Assembly: GCA_033063855.1 (NCBI GenBank)
Contig: CP093830.1
Span: 13,516,854-13,580,853, forward strand
DNA from: Smittia aterrima
Lineage: Eukaryota > Arthropoda > Insecta > Diptera > Chironomidae
DNA: 64,000 bases
Direction of reading: 5' to 3'
The translations under genes were made by a program, and so were the position numbers. A model generated the notes under the pieces. That model was not told the origin of the DNA. It saw nothing but the letters and a program-made list of their open reading frames with translations, and ran no database searches. Of the stretch, positions 49,707 through 60,000 are shown piece after piece (within the stretch, counting starts at the first letter, position 1; each line of letters opens with the position of its first letter).

Positions 49707-50582
49707 ATGGAAATAGATTCAGTGACATTTAAGAAGTATTGTGATGGCATAATTACCTACCCGTGTGGTTTCATTGGCTGTGGAAATATGGCAAAGGCAA
49801 TCGTCACTGGATTGATCGAATCGAAAATGTTCGAAGGAAAAGATATTTTAGTCAGCGGAACGAGGGAAAAATCATTTGAAACATGGAAACATTTGAAGGT
49901 CGAAACAACTCTTGATAACGCATTCTTAGTTAAGAATTGTAGACTCATTTTCTTGTGCGTTAAACCAAATGCACTTGGATCTATCAAGAAAAGTTTAGAA
50001 AGCGTAGACCAATTGTTGTTGGATCAGACCGTAATCTCAATTCTCGCTGGAACGTCTCTCGAAACTCTCAAATCTGAATTGGATGTCCTTGGTGCAGCTA
50101 ATTTCATTCGAGTCATGCCGAATACGCCGCTGATGGTCTGCGCTGGAGCCACTGCAATAACGCCTAACGAAGGAAAAGACAAACACAGTGAAACAAACTT
50201 TGCGATGGTTAAGAAAATATTCGAGACTCTTGGTGTCGCTGAAATTGTTGAAGAAAGTAAATTCCATGCCATCACAGGTTTGTCAGGAAGTGGTCCAGCA
50301 TACGCCTACATCATGATCGAAGCATTATCCGATGCTGGAGTAAAGCAAGGATTGCCCAGAGATCTCGCAACGAAATTCGCAGCTCAAACACTTTATGGCG
50401 CAGCCAAGACAATTCTTGAAACTGGAATGCACACTGGACAAGCGAAGGATCAGGTCACCAGCGCTGGAGGAACAACAATTCATGGAGTTCATGAACTTGA
50501 GAAGGGAAGAATCAGAGATACACTCATTAACACTGTTGAGGCTGCAACGAAGCGAAGCATGGAACTAGCTCCAAAGAAATAA
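49707..50582 (+). CDS. P5cr: Pyrroline-5-carboxylate reductase
   Basis: Catalyses the last step of proline synthesis, NAD(P)H-dependent reduction of pyrroline-5-carboxylate to proline. It is a single exon of 291 residues, the normal range for the family. The Rossmann motif is GFIGCGNMAKAI (near residues 21-32), followed by FLCVKPN, SILAGTS, FIRVMPNTPLMV, the C-terminal dimerisation domain signature GLSGSGPAYAY, and LYGAAKTI, then DQVTSAGGTTIHG. No clear mitochondrial presequence is visible, which argues for the cytosolic PYCR3/PYCRL-like type. An AATAAA at 50615-50620 precedes the stop codon of PRPF18 on the other strand, so the two 3' ends nearly meet (stops 91 bp apart). Confidence 0.96.
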   Translation: MEIDSVTFKKYCDGIITYPCGFIGCGNMAKAIVTGLIESKMFEGKDILVSGTREKSFETWKHLKVETTLDNAFLVKNCRLIFLCVKPNALGSIKKSLESVDQLLLDQTVISILAGTSLETLKSELDVLGAANFIRVMPNTPLMVCAGATAITPNEGKDKHSETNFAMVKKIFETLGVAEIVEESKFHAITGLSGSGPAYAYIMIEALSDAGVKQGLPRDLATKFAAQTLYGAAKTILETGMHTGQAKDQVTSAGGTTIHGVHELEKGRIRDTLINTVEAATKRSMELAPKK

Positions 50583-50673
50583 ACTGTCGGGATACTCAAG
50601 ACAAATTTAGAGACAATAAAACTAAAATAGTAGAATCGTTTATTGTTCCGTTAGATTAAGAAATAAAAAAGAA

Positions 50674-51785
50674 TTAAGAAAAACCCATTTGCGCGTCTTT
50701 ATGACTGACATACTCGACAGACTTCGAAGGAGCTGCAGGGAAGAATTCTTGGCATTTCGTCATTAGTCGCTTGAGTCCTTGAATGTATTTACGCTGAGTC
50801 TCGTCGTTCAGAACGTGAGCAACGTTCTTGGAGAAAATCTTCTCACGACCTGTACGAGCGTGAATACCAACCATCGTAACTCCAATAGGCCAAGGAGCGT
50901 TACCAATTGCCATGGTTAGATAAGCGTCACTGGCTTTGATGTAATTGCGATCAAGAAGTTTCTTCATTATTTCGGTGAGAGAATCGAAGATGTCATCAGG
51001 AATTTTATCGTTTTTGAGTTTCTTCAGCAAAGGTTTCAGATAAACTCGAGTTTGTGTGAAAGTGGCTTTAGCGATTTTCGTCTTCGTCCTCATTTTCTCT
51101 TCCATCGTTCCGAGACTGACTTGGTCGTGCCATTTCTTCAACAGAAACTTGAGAAGTGTTAACATAACGTCGATGTCGTGCTGTTTGTTTCCTTTTCCGA
51201 GACCAGCAGCTTTCTCTTGAATCGATTCGTACGTTACTGATTGATCAAGGTCGATGTCTTCGTTTCTGTTCTTATCCTTTGTCGTCGTCGATGTTGCGTC
51301 ATCAAGAATCTCTTGAAGATAAGCCTGATCAACTTCTTCCATCGCCTCTTGGAAATCATTTCTGAAACCTCTGTTAACTTCAGGTGCTGAGATTTCTAAT
51401 TGTCGAAGACGACTGCAAGCATCGAGTTCCGATTCTCCGTACAACATGATTGGTTCTCCTCGTTCTCTCAACTTTCTTATTACTTCTGATCTCGATAGAT
51501 TCATTAATTCTGCTGCTGTATCTCTGGAACTTGACGCTGGTGTGTTTGAGCTGTCACTCGATGATAACGGATTCGGTTGATCGTCTTTCACGATATACTT
51601 CTGAACATATTCCTCTTTTTCTTTCTCAAGCAGGTCACCACGGCGGAAATACTTCTTGTCTTTATCCTAAAAACAAATTTTTATTAAACTTTGAAACGAT
51701 TTCAATCATGAATCTCTCTTACCACTAAATTTCGATCCTCCAACATTTTGCGCTTTCTTGCGATTTCAGCTTTTATAATATCCAT
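50674..51785 (-). CDS. PRPF18: Pre-mRNA-splicing factor 18
   Basis: Second-step splicing factor that works with SLU7 in the spliceosome. Two minus-strand exons: 51785-51723 and 51666-50674 (phase 0), giving 351 residues, close to the 342 of human PRPF18. The N-terminus MDIIKAEIARKRKMLEDRN and KKYFRRGDL match the family; the PRP4-like motif is NLSRSEVIRKLRERGEPI, and the conserved Prp18 core ends with MAIGNAPWPIGVTMVGIHA followed by the HVLNDETQRKYIQGLKRL block. The middle is acidic with several Asp/Glu runs. It shares a 187 bp divergent spacer with RBM8A and converges with P5CR. Confidence 0.97.
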
Positions 51786-51972
51786 GATTAATTCAATCAA
51801 ACTCTTCGTAAACAGGAAAAAATGTTTTAGAATATTCTGGCGATTTGTTTTGATGATTATTTTCAATGATCAATGATGGCGAGTTCAGTAAAAAAAATTA
51901 TTCAGTGACTGCATAAACAGAAAACAGAACCTTCATTTCATAAAAAAATTAATTTATTGCATTTAAACGACA
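51786..51972. promoter_or_regulatory. Short divergent promoter PRPF18 / RBM8A
   Basis: Only 187 bp separate the start codons of two spliceosome/exon-junction genes. This must hold both promoters and 5' UTRs. No TATA box is apparent, as expected for housekeeping genes. Confidence 0.5.
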
Positions 51973-52586
51973 ATGGCTGACGTTTTGGATATTGATAACG
52001 CTGAAGAGTTCGAGGTTGATGACGATGGAGATCGTGAGTTTATTTTGTTTTTCGAATTTATCTCAGAATTGACGATTAAATTATTTTCAGAGGGAATTTT
52101 GCGGCTGAAGGAAAAAGCAAAGAAAAAGAAGGGACGCGGATTCGGAGCGGAGTCTTCTCATCGGGAACCGATTGACTATGAAAGTGTTCGAGATGATAAC
52201 GAGGAAGCAGAGCCAGGACCTCAAAGATGTGAGTGAAATGAAAATTTACACAAAATTTTATTTATGACGCTCTTGTTGATATTTTAGCTGTGGAAGGTTG
52301 GATTTTGTTTATAACGTCGATTCACGAAGAAGCTCATGAAGACGATATTCAGGAGAAGTTCTGTGAGTTTGGAGATATCAAAAACATTCATTTGAACCTC
52401 GACCGTCGAACTGGATTCCTTAAGGGCTACGCTCTTGTCGAATACGAGACATATAAGCAAGCGCTCGCGGCTAAGGAAGCAATGGACAATGCTGAGATTC
52501 TCGGTCAGAAGATCAACGTCGATTGGTGCTTCGTGAAAGGTCCCAAGCGATCACGAAAATCAGGCGATCGTAAGAAAAAGCAGTAA
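51973..52586 (+). CDS. tsu: RNA-binding protein 8A (Y14 / tsunagi), exon junction complex
   Basis: Core exon junction complex subunit that pairs with Mago nashi and marks spliced mRNAs; in Drosophila it is needed for oskar mRNA localisation. Exons 51973-52033, 52091-52228 and 52288-52586 (phases 1, 1), giving 165 residues, near the 174 of human RBM8A. The acidic N-terminus and KEKAKKKKGRGFG are family hallmarks, followed by the single RRM: VEGWILFITSIHEEA (RNP2 region) and GFLKGYALVEYE (RNP1). The C-terminus has the DWCFVKGPKR motif and a basic tail. An AATAAA lies at 52659-52664. It converges with BUD31. Confidence 0.97.
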
Positions 52587-52700
52587 AACGCATATTTGTG
52601 GATCTTTTCTTATCTTTAGGTGTGAATTTTTATTCCCTCAAAAACGAAATGTAATTAAAATAAAAGAATGATTTATGACCTAAGCTTCAGATGTTTTTGT

Positions 52701-53196
52701 TTAGCCCGAGCATCCGCGACATCCACAATGCACACACTCGACAATCTTTCCTTCTTCCAGCTTCGATTTGGGGACTCGACAAATGCAGTTGGTTCCGAAG
52801 TTAGTGTCTCGTGTTTGAATGCAGCGCAAGCAGCAAAGGTTCTCGTAACCAGATTTCTTCCATTTAGCGATCAGATTAGCATCAGCGATACGTTCTTTCA
52901 AACAATACTCGTAAAGTTCTCGTGAAATAATCTTTCTTCGCACGTACATGTCGTAAATGTAGCGGGATTTCTGATGATGAATTTTGAAAATGGGCCAGAG
53001 TGATTCGTTAATTCGTTTCCCTTCATGTGGTTCCGTTTCAGCTAAAAATAAAATAAAAATTGTTAGTAAACGATTAAACTTTTATTTCCGACTTTCTCTT
53101 ACCTTCGCGCATCTTCTGTTCCATACTTTCGAGGGTTTCTTCGATCAAATCCCAACCCTCTGGAGGACGTTTCTTGCTTCTTCTCACTTTAGGCAT
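52701..53196 (-). CDS. BUD31: BUD31 / G10 splicing factor
   Basis: Small zinc-binding spliceosome component. Two minus-strand exons, 53196-53103 and 53041-52701 (phase 1), give exactly the 144 residues usual for the family. The N-terminus reads MPKVRRSKKRPPEGW, then the conserved helix SLWPIFKIHHQKSRYIYD and LYEYCLKERIAD. The C-terminal Cys cluster (NLCCLRCIQ, GTNCICRVPK, VECVHCGCRGC) forms the zinc-binding domain. The next gene, the myosin, starts 805 bp away on the other strand. Confidence 0.97.
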
Positions 53197-54001
53197 TGTT
53201 ACTTGCTTACTGAGCTGTTGAATATTAAATGAAGAATGTTTTGTTTTTCGATAGCTTTTTATAAGAAACTACGCCAAAACAGCAACGACACCTGGCGATC
53301 GAAATAGCGACATCTGGTGGACCTAGCCTTACAACAACGACATCATTTTCACTCTTTTTAAGTTTCTTGGAAATATCCACTGATCGACATTAATATTTTA
53401 AGCAAAAATATATAACATTAAAAGAATCGCCGACACTTTTAGCGAGACAAATCATTTAACAAATTTTATTCTTATTTCATCGCCGGTTTCTTTCGCTGAT
53501 TTTAAGGGGAAATCTGCCATGTGCTCAACTTATGTTTTGTTGATATTGCTCTTTCGACACTTCTCTCTCATAATCGACTTCTCTCTCTTATGCTTTGTGA
53601 AATATTTTTGTTAATTCTCAGACGCGATTTAGACTCGATTCGAACCAGACAGTTTTGTTTTCGTGCTGTAGTGTGAATCCAAAAGAATTATTTTTCTTTA
53701 ATAAATTTAGCTTCAGGAAAGCTATGCAAAGTGCTTAACTTATAATTGTGCAAAGATCAAAATATTTGCTGGAATATTTATGTTTCTCTCATAAAAACAA
53801 ACGAGAAATAGAAATTGCAAAATTTTGGCGATAAGAAAAAAGATGGAAAATAAAATAATTTAGAAAATCTGTTACAAACTTAACGATAAGAAAAGTGTAA
53901 TCAAAGTTGAATGAACAACGGTGTTGAGTGATTAAAGTGTTTCTTAGTTTTATTGTACTTTAGTGTCTGACCATTCAGGATTACGAATTAAAATTCGCAT
54001 A
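53197..54001. promoter_or_regulatory. Divergent spacer BUD31 / myosin, with an imperfect direct repeat
   Basis: Contains two related words about 23 bp apart just upstream of BUD31: CGACACCTGGCGATC near 53286 and CGACATCTGGTGGAC near 53309, sharing CGACAYCTGGYG. Such CCTGG/GGTGG words resemble CTCF-type insulator cores, but no assignment is possible. The rest is AT-rich, with no open frame of note. Confidence 0.4.
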
Positions 54002-57000
54002 ATGGACGTTCCATTTTTTCTCGATGGTAAAACGACCTTTTTGACCTAATTCTCGCTGAAACGTCGTTAACATCATTCAGAGAACCTATCAAGCCTTGAG
54101 ATTCGACGACTTTCATTCAAAAATCTGTAAAATTTCTTTGTAAAGTTCCTTGAAATTCCAATCTTGCAAAATTTAACCAACACCAGAAAGAAAAATCCAC
54201 CCTAAGCACTCACACAAACTCAAGTCTGTCATCATTCCACCCTCGAATCGAATGTTTATGTTTGTTACGAATATTCAACATTGCATGGAGTGGAAGAGTT
54301 TTATTTATATCCTCAGTCTTGAGTCAGTAGTTCGATGCATTTTAGCAACATTAAAAAACACTAAAGTGGAGAAAAAGGAAGACAACGACATGTGCGTGGA
54401 TGGACATGCAGCTGGCTCTTCGTTTTGCACATGTCTGGTCATTCACGCGAAAGAAATTAATTTCGATCATCTTCTTGAGATTTCGAAACATGTGTGGATG
54501 CTCGGGACAAGAGACTTCAATTTGTTTGCGATTCGAATTGAGGAAAAAAAGTTCAAGTCGTTGGCGTAGGTCTGTTGACCACATGTGAAAGTTTTTGTGT
54601 TGAAATTTTGGAATTTGCATAATCATAAACACGAGAAAGAGAGAAAAAAGTTTCAGGCTAATTTACGAAATCGTTTAACAACGGAATCCCTCGTTCTGAC
54701 GTCATAAACTATTGATGAGTCATTGGATTTCCTTCGCTCTTTAGTGTCTCACGAAAACGAGTTTCATTTCAATGGAATTCAGATCAAACTACCGCGATGT
54801 GTCATCATGTCGATTAAGAAACTTTAATTGAGCGCGACTCACGTTTTCACGGTCGAAGCGTGCGCCTATTGTGGCCTGAAATTCGATTAACGCTTGATTG
54901 ATTTAATAAATCAATAAAGCATAAACCGATATGATTCAAGATGCTTTTGTTTGCGGCCAGACAACTTTCGTTCCCGCCCATTAAATAACTCTCATTAATT
55001 TCGATCCTGTCTGTCCTTCAAAATGCAATTTTGCAATGTTCATAAAATTTTACTGAGCTTCCTATCGATTCGTGCTGGGACATCATTATCGCGAAATGAC
55101 GATCAATACTGAACTTTATGCTCTTTTTTCCTCTTGAGTCAAGCAGATGCCAGACGTGATGTGATGAATTAGTGTATCGTTCTTTCTCCTCATTATTCTC
55201 TACGTTGCTCTTCCCATTCACGAGGTTTTTCACATTGTGTACAGATTCAAAGCTATTTTACGGCTGTGAATTTTCTTTCTGTGAAGAACAATGTTTCGTA
55301 ATCTCAAGCGAGAATTTATGTTGCAGTAGCATTTTCATACTCGTCGGGAAATATCTCCACGGTGAAGATGAAATTAATGATGGAACAGCGGGGAAACCTT
55401 GAGGCAATTCTTTATCCAATTACAAAACAAGATGACGACTCAATCATCGGTGGAGTGCTGCATCTCTGTTGCTGCATCGATTTCCCATTTCACACGATTG
55501 CGGATGTTTTTATGGCTCGTGCACAGAGTTTTTCGTTTAGACGTTTCATTGACCTCTCACAGAACGCAAGGCAATAAAATAAACTGTCTCGGTTTATTAT
55601 CGTCCTAGGGTGGCCTGAATAGCAAAAGCTATAAACATTTTTTGGGGCGACTAAGCTCTCTAGATGAATTGCTAGCAGCACTTTCCAAATATGGAAGAGT
55701 TTCTCTCATTAGCTGATGTTCTCTGAATGATAGAAAAACAAAAGAAAGTCATCAAAATTAATAAAACTTACATTAACATCCGCTCCCTCTGTTTCAGGTC
55801 GCGTCGGCTACTCGACGACTCCAGATAAAGGTGTGCCTGACATGACAAGCATTCCAGATATCGACGAAACAGGAATAAACAGAAATTTGAATGTTCGTTA
55901 CTCGAGAGATGAAATCTACGTAAGTGAAAATGAAATCAAATTACTTTTCTTTTCAACTCCTTCCGTCTCCGGTGATTTACATTTTTATTGAGAATTAACT
56001 GAAATTACAGCTTTCTAACAGCTGTCAAGGGACTTTTAATCCGGTAGCTTCAGTTTTATGTCCTCACGCTCTATCACCGCGCAAGAGATAACTCATGGCA
56101 GATTTAACTCTACCGAAACTTCGTTCACGCTTCACCCTCAGAGCTGTAACAAGTTCAATGTACTTACAAAGGGTCGTGTCGATTCTCTCGCTTCATAAAG
56201 TCAAACAGATTTGATTTTTTTCTGGATTAGAAAGAACTGCTCGCGTAAAGTTAATAAAAGTTAAAACGAATACATTCAAACGATGAGCCAAAAAAATTAG
56301 AAGGGGTTGAGTTCGGGCACAACGAATGTGAAGTTTAATAATTCACAATGATTATTGCTTTTTCCAATAATCTGATGCTCATGACTCTTTGTTTGAAACG
56401 TTTACATTGAACTTTAAGAGTCTGATGTCAAATCCCGAGAAGTGAAGTATTTTCTTCTAAATGTCTCGCGTAAAACTATTGAGCAATTGTTGGTGAGTGG
56501 TTGAAAATAAATCGAGAGATTATGTAAATTTCGTCATGAATTTTCGCGCCGCCAACAAGTCGTCAGTTAGTTAATCTCGCGAGCCAACAAACCTGATTAC
56601 ATCTCTGACGTTGTAGAAATAATATAAACAATCAGTCATTCATTCATTGCTGTTATTGCAATAGCAGAAACCTTAAGTGTTATGTTGAGATGCTCTCGTC
56701 TCAAATCGTTTTATCACAGTGACTGTCCTAAGAGGATGTTCTTTAAATATTCATTGTTTATGGTAATACCTTCGAAAGCCTCATAAATCATCATCAAAAT
56801 CTGTCTCCCTCTCCGACGCATTAGTGAAAGCGTTAACAAAATTTATCAATTTGAGTTGTTGCATTTGAATGGAATTTGATAAGATGATTCAGGTTGAAAG
56901 CCTCAATCCAACTTTACAGTAGCAATTGCATTCCAGAGAAGGTGAATCATCCACTCAATCAAATTTACCTGAAATGTCATTCGCTCGATCTCTTTGTCAA

Positions 57001-60000
57001 TGCTTTTAGAATGTTTTCCGGTGGAAACTAAGTTTTGTTATTCATTCTCAGGTAATCGTTCGTTTACTTAGTGAACATGAAACATTTCTTATCAGATTCG
57101 GACGAACAACTTTATGAAATGTTTGTTGTGAGGTTCGCACAGAAAATTGTTGTTTGACTGGTTTTTACTTTTGATTGAGAACTTCTCAGAAGCACGCAAA
57201 ACGATCCACGAAGATGAGAATGAGTCACAAATTATTTTAATGTCGAATTAGTAAATTAAACAATTTTTGATTTATGTCAAATGACTCAGTCGTCAAATTA
57301 CAAATTCCCAAAAAATTATTTTCAATTATTCACACTCAGCCGAGCCACTCAAAGTTATCGCAAAACTTTGCAGGAAGAAGTAATTTCTCAATTTAGTAAG
57401 TAATGCACTCTACGACAAGAAAATAAATTGCATTCTTCGTTCCGACGTCACTTTGCAAATTTAAAGCTTAAAACTTTTATCGCTTGAACTATAATTCAAC
57501 AGTCCCATCCTGTCCCCTGATCATATCGCATAACCGACGTTAAAAGTGTTTGTCACTTTGATTTGCATATTCCTCTTTCTTCGTGACGCATATCTTATTA
57601 CGAACTTATCGTGTTGCGCATTTATTTTTAACTGATGAGAAAGTAAAATTGAGTGCTGATAGTAATCTTGCGTCGATCGGCTGAATTCCCTTCGTAAAGT
57701 GAACGTCTTTTGCTGTCGCAACAAAAATTCGAATGCGTCAATACGAAAGAAACTTTAAAACAGTTCGTGGTGAATGGAAATTTTCTCATTCTAATTCAAG
57801 CGCAAGTTTATTTTCTTTTCAACTGATTCTGTTATTCTTTTCATTCCAAAAGCATCAAATCGTTGTGATTTCAATTATTTTCTTCCAGTTTTGGATGTTG
57901 TAAGCTGCCAGGCTTAAATAAGTAGTTCATTAAGTCGTTTTGCTGGTTATTTTCGGGTTTTCTTTTGATTTGGTGCAGTAACGAAATTCAGTGAAGTTGA
58001 TTTATGTGAGCTCAATGTCGAAACTCAATAACGCGCCTGTGGAACTGAATTCCAAGCTCTGAGGGATTGTCTCACGATCCAAGACGATTCAATTGGAAAA
58101 TTGTCGTCTTGCTCAAGACAAGCTCAATCTTTCGATTTTCAATAATTTAATTTTAGAAACTTATTTCGAGACAAACACAGACGACATTCGCTGGAAATAG
58201 ACTCCTGAGCACAACGAGAGCCATTTAATCGACCACAAAAACCCGTTAATGCGTTTTAAGTGGCTGCTTGTCATTGCTTGCTGTTTGTTTCGGACTCCGA
58301 AACATGAGACTCATCGAGTGTCGATATTTTCCCATCAAGAATGTCAATGTCAAAGTAAATTATAAGCTTCATAATCGGATCCGAGCGTTTTCCGCTTGAA
58401 AAAAGTCGCTTGGCTAATATTTATGCAGGAGACCATTCATTCTTGTTAGTTGGTGGGTGTGTTTTAGCTAAAATCGCAAGGAAATCGATTTGTTATGACG
58501 GAGAGGGAAATTACGCGAAGAGAAAGGGCGAAAAGGATTTCGTTTGATTGAATAACAACCGAACCCTGGTAATTCAGCTATTTGAGTAAATATTTAAATT
58601 ATCTTCCTGGTGAAATTTAATATCTTGTTTCTCGCTCGATTCCCGAGTGAATTGAACGACTGAGTGAGCGCTTAATTATCTGATAATGTTTGTTATTTAA
58701 TTAACTTGCCAAGCAGCCGAAAAATATTTTTATGATCTCTAATGAATTCTTTCTTTTCTCGCTTCTTTTACAGACTTATACAGGCTCGATTCTCATCGCA
58801 GTAAATCCCTACAAAGAAATCGATTGTTATGGACTGGTAAGCTTCAAGAATAATATTTATTTCATTTCTGATGACGGATAAATAACTTTTCTGTGAAAGA
58901 CGTTTGAAGAATGAATTCTTCGACAGAAGAAGTTTCCCTACTCAATTTCTTGAGTGTGTCCTTGAGGTTCCTAGATTTGTGTGACGAAATTCTTAAGGTT
59001 TCTAAGTTGCTGTTCGATTAAATTAAAATATTGATTAATCTTAGACGGAAACACTGATCGGGTTAAGAAGCATTCGAGTGAGAAGAAATGTCAGAAAAAT
59101 TGTGATTTAGTAATCGATCTCAAATGTAAACATTTGTCCTTTATGATTGGAGCAAGAATAAAAGTTCATTGTAAGTCTCATGCAGAACATAAACGTTCAG
59201 CTTTGATCCCGGGACATATGTTTTTATAATTCATGTTTTGTTGTGTTAACATTTCTTTCCTTTCCGCCTGCGAGAGCCTCAAGTGACATGAAAGTGAAAT
59301 AACAACAAACAGAATCAACGCTTGAACAAATGTTTTCTTAAGTCGAAGAGAAAACTCAATGAATGCGAAATTTACGAGGGAGAACTTTCGCGCTACATCA
59401 CACGCGTTCATAATTAAATTAGATTTAATTGAAGTGGCGTTCAAGCTTGGCTTCGCGGAAGAATGTTTGCACTCACAAAGACTGTAATTATGTTCATTTT
59501 ACAATTAAAATCTTAAAAGGCGTGAAATGCCTTTGACATTTTGTTGAAATTGCGATTAAATTGAACACAGAAAAGGCTGAAATTAGCTTAATGTGTGGCA
59601 CGATGTCGCCCGCGCTAACCAAACATTTCCGAAACGTTAAGTTTTTCTATTGATTTCCCTTTTCGTGACCTAAATCACTTTGCGAAAGAATGAGAAAGAG
59701 TTTCCGTCTTTGTTTACTAATAAAGTGCCCCAATTTGATCAAATTTAATTTTGTTGCTGGTTCTTGCTTCCGGAAATTTGATAAGCGTCTAAACGATTGA
59801 ATGAGTGCTAAGTCGGGAGTTTCTCAAATAACTTTGAACAAACAGATGGCGATTCATCTGAGAATTGAACATCAATCTCGATTTAAAGACTTCTTGAGTT
59901 TCACGATTTCATCAAACGCTTGTAGCAGAGGATCGAAATTCAATTTATTTTAATTAATAAATTTATTTATTTCGACAACGACATCAACTGCCGCTCTTTT

